The translations under genes and the position numbers were made by a program. A stretch of 64,000 nucleotides of DNA from Pomacea canaliculata (lineage: Eukaryota > Mollusca > Gastropoda > Architaenioglossa > Ampullariidae), in the NCBI RefSeq assembly GCF_003073045.1, contig NC_037590.1:25570449-25634448 (forward strand), written 5' to 3'. This document shows positions 1 through 10,200 of the stretch, piece by piece. The notes beneath the pieces are model-generated. The model had not been told where the DNA came from. It made no database searches and saw only the letters and a program-made list of their open reading frames with translations. Each line of letters begins with the position of its first letter. The first letter of the stretch is position 1.

Positions 1-187
1 ATGTTGCACATAAGGCCTCAACCAGAGTCTGCCACCGATGTCGATCGGCTGAAACCCGCTCTAAGTGACCCCATGTCCAGCCCTTTCCTTTCATCTTCCT
101 TTCCATTGTTTTTCTCCAAGTTTCCTTTGGGCGGCTTCGTTTTCTTCGGCTGCCTGGAGTCCATCGTAGGGCGAATCTGGAGAGGTC
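1..187 (-). pseudogene. Non-LTR retrotransposon RT, C-terminal tail (partial)
   Basis: Read on the minus strand this stretch translates to a tail with LRWTPGSRRKRSRPKETWRK, then WTWGHLERVSADRHRWQTLV and EALCAT. A basic GRPK.TWR block followed by TW and DR..W..LV..LC is the usual C-terminal end of endonuclease/reverse-transcriptase polyproteins of non-LTR elements. It is truncated by the window edge and directly abuts an oppositely oriented RT relic at about 205. It is a dead fragment with no host function implied. Confidence 0.7.
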
Positions 188-204
188 TGCTGTCTGCTGG
201 CGGA

Positions 205-1190
205 GCACATGTCCAATCCATCGCCAACGCCTTTGTTGAACCTGCGTGGTGATGGACTCGGTTTCAGTTCTTCGGTGGAGTTACACCCCTCTCTAATCAT
301 GTCACCGGTGCTGTTTAATACCTTCTTGGAGAACATCATACTCGAAGCTGTCTATGACCATCATACTTTTATTTCCAATGGTGGAAGGCCGATCTGCAGC
401 CTACGCTTTGCAGACATGATCTGTTAGTAGGCACTAACAAAGAACTGCAAGACCTCACCAACAAACTGACAGTCCGATTGCATATGGAAGGGAGACCAGC
501 ACTAAAACAAGCAAAGTTATTATCAATGGCAGCGGCGAAGCAGAGATTTAAATGAATGGTGTACTGCTAGAAGAGGTAAGCAGCTTCAAGCACTTGGGAG
601 CCACCCTCTTCAAGGTTGGCAGCTCCAAGACAGATATCGCATCAGGATCGCAACAGCAACAGCGGAAATAGCTATGATAGTCTGTCATAGCCATAAGATA
701 AAGTTCAAGTACAAGCTGTACAAATCCCTGGTAGTAACGATCCTGCTGTACGGATAAAAAGTGGACTCTGTTCATCGAAACAGAAAGGAGAATCAAGGAA
801 TTCCAGAACAAGCGCATGAGGAGGCTGTTCTGTATCTCCCAGAGAGAACATAGAACCAACAACTTTGTACAAAACAATACTGCCATACTCGCAGGACACA
901 AAGAACCTCTACTTTCAACAGCTATGCTAATCTTCTTTGGCCATGTGACTCGGCACGACACCTTGTCGAAGACTATCTTCCAAAGCACCTTGGAGGGTAG
1001 CCGAAGCCGCGGTGGCCAGAGAAAGAACTGGCTTACGTCAAAGACTGGACTGGTCGTCCTGAACAGCACCTGATTATCGCTCACAATAGACAATTGGTGG
1101 GGCTGTCAGCTACCGCGTCTATCCATGTTTTTCTCGCCCCACCCCCTTCCCAACCCGCCTCAACGACAGATGCCGGTCAAAGGACGACTA
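205..1190 (+). pseudogene. Non-LTR retrotransposon reverse transcriptase relic
   Basis: Broken reading frames on the plus strand carry RT landmarks in the right order: MSPVLFNTFLENIILEAV near 300-350, SLRFADMIC near 400 (the FADD box with its second Asp replaced), a RMRRLFCISQRE stretch near 815-845, IFFGHVTRHDTLSKTIFQ near 930-985 and a C-terminal KDWTGRP near 1040. Stops and frame changes separate the pieces. The same C-terminal WTGRP block recurs on the minus strand near 13.8 kb. The 181-aa open frame on the opposite strand at 548-1093 is a shadow of this relic. Confidence 0.75.
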
Positions 1191-4100
1191 ACTGAAGCAT
1201 TAAGAATCCAGCCTTTGTCTTTGTGGCAATCAAACCAGTTTAAAAATCCACTTGCTTTTTCATGACAAAAGTACTATGCACCACCATGTGGAAGCAACGT
1301 TGATAAAGTTGCCGGAATCGGTACTACTGTACAGTCAAACTTCTATCTATCGAAGATTCAAGGGACCGATGAAAAAAAATCGAGTTACGGAAGGCTCGAT
1401 TTAAGGAACTTGGTCGAAAAAAAGAACATTTTTTTTTTTACTGTAGAGTGGAATTATCTTTATTTCTGCATGTGCTCACGCATCATTGTTCCCAGCAAAA
1501 AAGTCTATTATGGACGTCTGAAGAAAATTTCCATTTATTTCTTTTAAAATAAAGGAGTCGATGACTGACAGTGAGTCAAAAATGTTCGTAGGCTCATCTT
1601 CGCGCGACTCGATGAACGTACGAATGTCATTCAGCATGAGTCTTGGCTCCTTCAGGGTTGGAAGGAGTATATAATTTTACACTTTCCGAAGTATTTTACA
1701 ATTGTTTCCACATGCTGACAGGCTTAAAATTATTCGAGTTGTGGAAGTTTTTGGCAAGGACGATTGGAGCTATCAATGGGAAACCAACCAATTAATGTTT
1801 AAAATTCGAGTTAGGGAAAATTTCGACTTAGAAAGTTCGACCATATTTCCAGCACATTTGCAATTTTTGAAAAAGATGTTTGAGCTGCTTTTGTAACAAG
1901 AAATAAATTTAGTGGGAACTTTTTGTGTTGGCAGGGTATTCTTATCTTATTTGTCTCCGTTTATAGTTTTTTCAGACATTTATGTGGAACATTCATATTA
2001 TCATATACAAAGAACATCTTTCATCTGTTTGGCAACTCTTCTTACAGTTCTTAATGTCTTTATTGGAGAATTCAATTCAGTGATATAAAGTGCTGCATTC
2101 ACTTGGACACCCATGGTCACCATCTATTGCATACAATTGCTATAACATTTACTATTTGCTTACTCGTTCGTGTTCATATGTTTGTCACCCTGGGTTTTGT
2201 TTTTTAAGCTGTTTCAAGGACGCACATCAATGGTGCCTTGACACCGTCAGTTGTTTTTAGGATTGTGCTGGACAAGGATACGACTGATATTGTGTTTGTG
2301 ACTGTCTCACGATGTTTATTGGAGACCAGCATGGTGTAGAAAGCCTCTATGCTGTATATCTGGTGCTTGATCTTTGTTTAAGCTTTTTACTAGCAGTTGT
2401 AGCTAGTTTTAACAGCTCATGCTTTTGTATCATTGGCGCTGCTGTAGGAAGAAGATCTCTTCGTTTTACTGAAAGTCCAAGACTTGCTTGTACTGTATAA
2501 GTGACTGAATAACAACAGCTTTTGAAATGTTTTAAGCAAATTCTTGACTACAGCGTGGGGAAGAAGTTCTCAAGGCACATTTGAACAAAGCAGAGATCTG
2601 TCTTTACATGTCTCTGAACAAAGTTAATCCACTGGAGTTTGTTGCCATTATCTTTATGATTTTCTAAATGAGTACAAACTCACTCCACGAACTTTTGAAC
2701 ACATTCGTGCTCCATCTCAGTGTCGAAGAGAACATTCAGCAACAGCATATCGTGTCCTGGTCTGTTTTTGTTTTTGTTTTTTTGTTTTTTGTTTTTTAAC
2801 AGCGGTTGCATCTTTTTTCTTCGAATTCTCTTCATGCAGACGATGCTATTATTAGAAATACTTCGATCCCTTTCGTCACTTCCTGTTTTCTCGACAAATC
2901 CAGATGTGATTAAAGGGATTGTAAAGGCAAAATAAAACTACTTAGAATCTCGTAAAGAGTAGGATCAGTTTGAATCTCGTCTATTTGCGTGTCTGTTAAT
3001 GTGGAAAAAGTTGAAAGTTTTGTAGAATTCTGTGTTTAATAAGAAAAATTACACGGAACTCTTTCGTTTGCTTCGACGAAGTCTCGTTCTCCGTCACTTG
3101 ACCTTATAACATATGACCAAGACTGCTTAACAAGTGAGACAGACTGTTTTATATAATTTTTAAAACTATGCTTTGAAAAGCTCACTTTAAAACATAAATT
3201 ATTATATACAAAAGTGGTGTGTGTGCGTGTGCATAAGGAAATAATTATCATGCCAAATGTAATTTTATTCTTTAAATATACTACGAAGTAAATTCTTCAA
3301 AAACGCCCAGTAAATGGAGTTCGAGTGCATTATGCTTATTTAAAGTCCTTGAATCTAAAGCATTCGTTCACTTTTTGTTCCCGTGGACACAATATGACTT
3401 GCTTTGTCCTTCGACTGTTGAAATATTTTCCTCGTCCTCCGATGATGTCCAGTCGATGACAGTGTGAGCTGATGCAATTGGTTCAGATTGATATGGTTGG
3501 ACATTACTTATAGCCATCTTGATTGTTAATAATTTTGAATATCACTAATTCAACTAACGAGACCACGAGTTCAAATCCTAGCAATGATCACGGACACCTG
3601 TCTTGGTCCTACGTCACACGCCAGTTCGTCTGCTAACCGTCTCAGGAAGATATGTTGATTACTCAGCGGAAGGACAAAACAGTCGATTTCACTGGATTTT
3701 TTCGATATTTATAATCATCGGTAACCGCGAGGGTGCGAACCTGCGAGCAAGGGCCCACGTGACCAACGGGCTGCTCAGGTTTCGCACCTACAAAGGACGC
3801 TAGGAAGTGGGGTCAGCGCTGGAGCGCCAGGCAGGGCCAGAGGGCAAGCTGCACTCGGCGGACACCTTGACCAGACTACAGACTTGGCAACCCGCAGTTC
3901 GTGAGGCTGCTGTGTCTCCCATCCCCTTTTGTTTTCATGTTCTTTGTCTCTCGCCTGTGCAAAGGACAGTTTGTTTGTTTTTGTGGGGGTTTTTTTTCTC
4001 TCACTTTTAAGTGTTGGTGTGCATGTGTGTATGAGACATTTTATTAGCATTATTTTATGTGTGTAATAAATTTGTTTGTTTTGTACCGTTCATTTTGTCT

Positions 4101-4681
4101 TTGTTATTGCTGTGTGGTCTGCAGTTCGACAGGAACGTCGCGCGCCGTCTTTGGCCGAGCGAGTGGTTGTGTGTTTGTGCCGGCTGTTGAGTGGTTGCGA
4201 ACGTGCATCCGGCGATGTCCGGGACGGTTACGCGACATTTAGAAACCTCTGCCATTACCGGTCACACGCACCTGTCAAGAAGGACAGTTTGGCAACCCAA
4301 AACCTTTTACCTCCTCCTTACACACACAGAGAGAAATAAAGCAGAACGAAATGTTTTATTGGATGGGTGACATCTATATACACTAGTCAACATTAGATCC
4401 CCCGCCCGCTCACCACCACCGCCCCCACCCTCCATGCGTGCGCACAAACACTAAAACTATCTTGATAGATTCTGATACAGAGTCCTGTTACCATACCTAC
4501 ATACAGTATATGAATCGCCCTACCTTCTTGCTCCAAATAACACTTATATCTCTCAATGAAGTCAATTAGCTTCCTATGTTGTAATGAATGCATCATCAAT
4601 CCCAATATATTTGTAAATATTGCTTGAGGTGACTTTGACGCATCACCATGTGCGTATTTCCCAATAGACACGTGCCTAGGG
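1191..4681. other. Unassigned AT-rich DNA with a possible pogo-like end
   Basis: No gene is supported here. At 1332, after a TA, the sequence CAGTCAAACTTCTATC begins a stretch with alternating cgag/tcga motifs that resembles one end of a pogo/Tigger-type element, but no matching inverted end was found. A GC-richer block at about 3740-4340 contains an AATAAA (4064-4069) flanked by T-rich DNA and two similar TTGGCAACCC strings; it could be part of a mobile element, but it was not identified. Confidence 0.3.
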
Positions 4682-4885
4682 GTGCATATCCTTGTAGGGG
4701 CGATAAATTTTGCGGTTTTATTGGTTGGGTTTTTTCTGTTTGCTTGTTTGTTTCATACTGTGTTTGTTATGCTCATATTATGTTTGTTATGCTCATGTTA
4801 TGTTTGTATATGTAGTGCTTGTGAGCAAAAGAAAAATGTCTATCTTGGACTTCCTCGGACAGACAATAAAGTTTGATTTGATTTA
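4682..4885 (+). repeat. Non-LTR element 3' end (polyadenylation-type tail)
   Basis: The stretch ends in GGACAGACAATAAAGTTTGA followed by tttgattt repeats, a form typical of the 3' ends of non-LTR retrotransposons in invertebrates. Just upstream a 22-bp unit (tttgttatgctcat.tta) is repeated twice. No coding part could be recognised. Confidence 0.45.
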
Positions 4886-7800
4886 AGCCAGTATGCCACG
4901 GGTTGACGGGTTGTTAAAAGGTTGCATAAGGGAGAACAGACGGGTGCGGGGGCTATTGAGGGACAATATAGACAGCCCCCAGACCTCCTAGCTGGAGGAG
5001 AGGTCGCCAGTCGGTGTAAGTACGCCACTGGCTGTCACGCGCTGTTTGCTGCTGATGGCTGTATCTCTTTTGATAATCACCTTACAACAATGTGAAAGGA
5101 AAACTGCACAGACCGCACAAGCTATTAAACAGTTTATAATTATAAGAAAACAGCTCTTTGCTAATTTCAAGTACAAGATGGAACCTCATTTGTCTCCCGT
5201 GACCCAACTTGTATTTTATATTCTCTTTTCCGACAATCTGTGGGCTGTTTCCGCAAACCGATTTCCTGGATTGTCCTTGCCTGACACAAGCGCCAAGTCT
5301 TCAGTTGAGTTATGCCTATTATATCACGGCTATGTTTTCTGTCAGATGAAGGTTAACATTATCGTGACTTTTTCGTGGGTGTGAGGGGTCAAGAGCTGGA
5401 CATTCAGGATATCTTGTGCTATATATAAATATACCAGGATCTAGTTTCAGTATTGATCGACAGTTAACACAATACTTCTGTATAGTAATTAGTTTCATGA
5501 CAAGCCTATAGTAAGAAAATCTCTATACACATCCTACACTGTTTTCTGAAGATGGTAAATAACATTCTTACAAATGAAAAGTACAAATTTGACCAAAAAC
5601 TTAGTGAAAGAAGTTTTGTTCATATTTCATCGACAAGGGTCTGGCACAATTCACTGACTAGCCGCATTTGCTCTAACCTTTAAATCCCATACAGCGGGAA
5701 TATGAATAATTATACGTAATTTACTGACACATCAATTAAACGCCCTACCGTTATTTGCAAATTAGTTCTAAGCACGCTCCATTTATAAGCATGGTTTGTA
5801 CCCGTACTGTTTACAATCAGTTTGGTACATCAAGCTTTGGACGCAAACATATAAAGACCATTATGGTTCAAAAGGGATGTTTTTAAGCAAACCGAACTGT
5901 GCAGACATAAGTTGCTATGTCAAAAATAAATATTATGTGCCCGACTTTCATGGTCTGTGGTACTGTTCGTAGTTTTAAATTTTTCGTGTAGTATTCAGTT
6001 TATTACGTTGCTTAAGGGAAAATGTAACTGAAAGAAGAACTCAAAATAAATTTGTTGAAATTCTTTTATCCTGTTCAAAAAATCTCACAGTGGTCGTTAT
6101 TTAATATACAGATAAACTCAATATTTCTGAGATTTATTTTTCTTATGCAGCGCTTTTAATAAAACTACACGTAAGTAAAAATCCATGGAGAGACCAAACT
6201 GATCATGGTCTTATTAACTTAATAATCAGTACTTAAATCAGGGTGTACGTGTCTGTGTCGGGCTTTATTCGGCCTGGGAGTCTCTCTGCCTTGGTTTGTG
6301 ATTATGTGACTGAAAAATCAGCGCCTTCGGGTGTTGTCTCAACATCTCAGCGTGTTTTTTTTTCTTTTCTTTTTTTTTTTTTTTTTTTTTTTTTCGTCGA
6401 GCTTGACGAAGGCAATACTCCAAAAGTGAATGTCCTTTACCAAAATGTATCTTGCAATTTGTCATCGAACTTCCAAGATCATTGCGTACTCGAGGCTTAC
6501 CTGTTATTGAAATAAAACAAAACTAAATGGAGTTATATCGTTTTAATTGCACGTAAAATTATGTATAATTAATATAGTATAATCTACTTTTTATAATTAT
6601 ATTACAATCATAATAACTGCTTATTTGCATAGTACATCATTAGCCCGTAAGGGCCAACTCGAATGATTTGCGTTTTTCTCATCTGTCGATAGATATAGGC
6701 GATATAAAACTAACCTGTACATTTCAGCCTCTAAGACCTATCCGTTAATTAATTATCCGATAACAAAGAACGTGATTTAAGGTTAAATAAATTAGATGTT
6801 GCGAAATAGTCAAAGAATATTACACAACCTCTTCGGAAAACAGCCGTCGGTGGGAAGAGTGTTTTTTGATGAATTTTATGATTAATGACATGGATAAAAT
6901 TTCTTTCAACTGGTCAGTTGTTTTTAAAATAGTAATAGTTATGCATCCCATGATGGGAAAATAAACACGAACAATACTCGATAAAAACTTGTATTCCGTT
7001 TTGTGGATGGACGACTATTCCTTTTGGGTGAGTGGATGGATAGATGTGTCAAGTACTTATGCGCACGCGTGAATATGTGTCAAGTAAGTGTGAGTGTTTT
7101 GCGAGGGCAATTGTATAACTTTTCCTAGATTTGCATGATATATTGCATTTTTCAACTGTAACGAAACATATTTGACCATTTAACAATATTATTTTACAGA
7201 AAATGCTTTTTTGCACTCTTATAACAAAAAAAATGTAAACATTTCTGTCAAACTACTTAAATAATTAGTGCATGAACGATAATGTACAGCTCAAACTGTA
7301 CCTGTGCAGAGAATAAAATCGAGCGCGATCCCGATCAGAAATGTTATGGGGTCCTTGCCCAGACAATTAGACAAATGTCGAATGCCCGAAAGTAACTCGG
7401 AGAAAGTGAATAGGGCTAGCAGTAATCTATGTGGCTTTTATTGAATATTTTGACATTATGAAGATGCAGGTTAGACAGTGGTAACTGTTTCATTGCGGTT
7501 ATATTACCTGTTTTGTTGACGAGTTTGGTCAGCCTTGCAGTATCAGGAGGTAAGTATTCTTTCAACGAACGACCAGTATATAGAAACTTTAAGCTTCAGG
7601 TTTTTCGCAAAAGGTACAGTCTCTAATGAGTCATTTTATACAACTGGCTACATAATTACTGGTAAAGACCCTTCCATCACTGTGCCAAGATACTCGAAGG
7701 TGGCTGACCTTTGATTGCGAACGAGTGATAGAGGTTAGTAGCTTCTCTCTCATCACGCCCCACGCCAAAATCATCTCTTCCCTTTTTTCCAGCATTCACT

Positions 7801-8680
7801 TTCAGAAAGCTGCAGTCAAAGTAGTCCTCCAGATCTACAATGCAAAGTACTTCAACGGGGAGTACTCAATGAAATGGGGGTGTCCCCCTTGTCTGTCTTA
7901 AGAAACACGAATTACCGCCCTCAACTAAAACCCTGGTAGGAGCACTTGGGAATGGGTATGAGTTACGAGAGAGTGCATGAGTAAGCGAAAGGTTCACTGG
8001 ATCCCTGTAGTTGGGCGAAACTCAGTTTGATGATTCCCACGCCAGTCGTCGAAGAAGAAAGACAATGTAGCAAATTTCTGTATGAAAATTACCGGGGAAT
8101 CAGAAAAATATATCTTGCCTAGCCAAGGTATGGGGCCCGATTTCTTTATTGCTATAGTTATCTTCATAACAGTGAGAGAATGGCGTGAAAACTTAATATT
8201 TGGTTGAAACGCTTGTTAATGGAAAGAAGTATTGTTGTTCCATGTAACAAACAGTGTTAGCTAAAATTCAATATGAATATTCGTTGTAAAGTAAGGATTT
8301 CCGGAATTACCTAGGGGGCAAGAAAGACGAGTAGACGTCAGCCAGGTGTGTCCGCCTAGTCTACACCTGCTACTCTGGGGTATAGACAATGTATCGTCGT
8401 CAGGAGAGTAACCTATGTCATTCAGGTGCTTATCTGGTCTGTAGTCATTTGAATATATATATATTGATTTGTCTTATGTGAAATTTACTGCTCTCCCCTA
8501 AAAAAACACAAGCTCTCAAATAATAGAGAATTGTAAGCCCACATACATATCCTGGTAATTTGTTGTAAGAAAGAACACGTGCTTTGTCTGTGACTTTTAT
8601 GTCGTCCCCAACACAATCTTGAGACAGGCTACTAAGGCCATGTCGTTGTATGGATAGTTTACAAGTTTTAAATTAGCGAT
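4886..8680. other. Unassigned AT-rich region
   Basis: Nothing convincing was seen. It contains a long T-rich tract at 6357-6394 and scattered short open frames without family motifs, including a 112-aa frame at 5046-5384. Several good-looking splice-site strings occur, but no open frames lie between them. Confidence 0.5.
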
Positions 8681-9175
8681 AAGTAGTAATAATGAAGATT
8701 TATATAGCGCTTTTCCAACGATTTTATCAGAGCCCTTTACAGAAATGATATACAGACTGAATCACCAAGAACCATGCACCCATATACCCATTTAACACAC
8801 GCTCTCTTCTACAAAAGACATCCGCTCATACATAAAGTAAATTACAGACACGCGTTATGAACGCTCATGGTCAGGACAGTGAAGTCGCAGTCGCAGTTCT
8901 TTAAAAATATGTCTTAAGTTTAGACGTAAAAATGGTGAGAGAATCAGAGTGACGAAGGCTGACGGGTAATCAGTTTTTAGTTGATGGGGCATGGTAGTAG
9001 AAAGACTTCTGTCCATATGTCTTATCTAGTGAAAGAAGTAGTGGGAAAAGTACAAGAAAACAGTTCAAGATTTTCTCAGAACTGCAAATTTGAATAGTGT
9101 TTCCCATATTGTATAAAAATCTCAATACCAAAACTCGAATCGACCCAGGCCCAAAAGATGAATCGATCGCCGATG
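8681..9175 (-). pseudogene. CR1/L2-like non-LTR element, RT C-terminus and 3' end
   Basis: On the minus strand the translation reads KTYGQKSFYYHAPSTKN, a stop, then LPVSLRHSDSLTIFTSKL and KTYF. YG.RSF...AP..WN.LP...R...S...FK..LKT..F is the usual C-terminal end of CR1/L2-clade reverse transcriptases. It is followed, still on the minus strand, by a 3' tail near 8690-8740 that ends in agcgctatataaatcttcat. Stops show it is dead. Confidence 0.7.
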
Positions 9176-9544
9176 ACATGAATATCTTTTAACTTCAAAT
9201 AATATTCAGTTTTGCTGTCAGTCAAAGGCGAAGCTTCAGAAGTAAACTGGTCATGAGTCGGCTATTACAGCTACGCTATACTATTTATCGATAACGTTAT
9301 GTCCATCCACTGTTTTAAATATGCAAAAATAGGGAAAAAACTAAATTTCATATTTATATATATATATTGCTTTTGAACTGTATACTACTTGATTTTTAAG
9401 TGTAAATAAATTTTCTGTTTTTAAATTGCAAAAAAGTTGCAGTTGTAGTACAGGCTACATGTAATATATGTAAAGAATTATTAATGTCATGCTGTACCTA
9501 CAGTTTGGTAAAGATATTACTAGAAGTTTTTTCTCCTGAGCCCC
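9176..9544. other. Unassigned AT-rich spacer
   Basis: No gene or recognised element. A short TA-rich tract lies near 9352-9367. Confidence 0.5.
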
Positions 9545-9703
9545 AGCGGTCCCGTGGCGCAACGGTTAGCGCCTGTCACCAATACAGTGAAGGTTGGCTG
9601 CCCAGAGTTCATTTCTCGTCTGGTGCACGCTGTTCTTTCTCTGCACAGGGCTGGCTGCTTGCCGTAATATAGCCTTAGTTGCTGGCTCGGTGTAAAACAC
9701 CAA
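9545..9703 (+). repeat. tRNA-derived SINE, copy 1
   Basis: It starts with a tRNA-like head (GTGGCGCAACGGTTAGCGCC, matching a pol III A box), followed about 55 bases later by a degenerate B-box region (agagttcatttctcgtc). It ends in TTGCTGGCTCGGTGTAAAAC and a C-rich tract. Two further plus-strand copies in this window (17371 and 22443) align along the whole length. It lies just downstream of the 3' end of secreted-protein gene 1. Confidence 0.75.
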
Positions 9704-9801
9704 TTTCCCCCCCCCCCCCTCACTGAGCTCCAGTGAAAGCACTACATTGCATGTTGTACTTACAGTTTGTATATAATACTGTATTATTGGAAAGATAACT
9801 G

Positions 9802-9807
9802 TTTATT
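9802..9807 (-). promoter_or_regulatory. Possible polyadenylation signal for secreted-protein gene 1
   Basis: TTTATT on the plus strand reads AATAAA on the minus strand, 232 bases beyond the gene 1 stop codon. This is a reasonable 3' UTR distance, but in AT-rich DNA such hexamers are common. Confidence 0.35.
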
Positions 9808-10038
9808 TGATGAGGGTGGTTAAGACTACCAGCAAGATAATTGACATTTCACAAAGACTACTAGATAATCTTACACCAGGGCTGTGAGGTTAAAAGCCGT
9901 CAGCATTATCACAGATCCCCCCGTTCCAGTTCCAACTACGCATCAGACGAGTTCCCTACGATTTCTGATCTCGAGGCAGCAATCTTTCAAAATGAAAGCT
10001 TTCAAAGTAAATACGTCATCCCTTTCACTCTGCTTTGC

Positions 10039-10200
10039 TTACCCGTCTGTGTTTGTTCGGCTTCTCCCTTGTGGGTTCTGACATTCTGGTATAATAGACA
10101 GATGAACTCCGGCTTGGCATCCCCAAGTTACCTGCGGACGTCCCCGATTTCCCCGCCGCCTGCGAAATCCTAGTCGCACACATTGCCCACCTACTCTGGT
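10039..10200 (-). CDS. Gene 1 exon 3 (terminal, three conserved cysteines)
   Basis: Follows the acceptor ttctctgttcccag and reads 53 codons to TAA. It encodes TRVGGQCVRLG near its start and WGCQAGVHLSIIPECQ near its end, with a polar tail (NPQGRSRTNTDG). It aligns closely with the terminal exon of gene 2 at 16595-16762. Confidence 0.8.
   Translation of the reverse strand, partial: TRVGGQCVRLGFRRRRGNRGRPQVTWGCQAGVHLSIIPECQNPQGRSRTNTDG

Noticed and set aside
548..1093. 181-aa minus-strand open frame
   Set aside because: It is the antisense of the RT relic at 205-1190, has no motif of its own and is best explained as a shadow.
5046..5384. 112-aa plus-strand frame starting MLLMAVSLLIITLQQ
   Set aside because: The start resembles a signal peptide, but the rest shows no domain and no cysteine pattern. 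Not convincing without transcripts.
9546..9640. Possible tRNA gene (A-box and B-box-like strings)
   Set aside because: The B box is degenerate, no clover-leaf can be drawn, and three copies share a long non-tRNA tail; it is a SINE.
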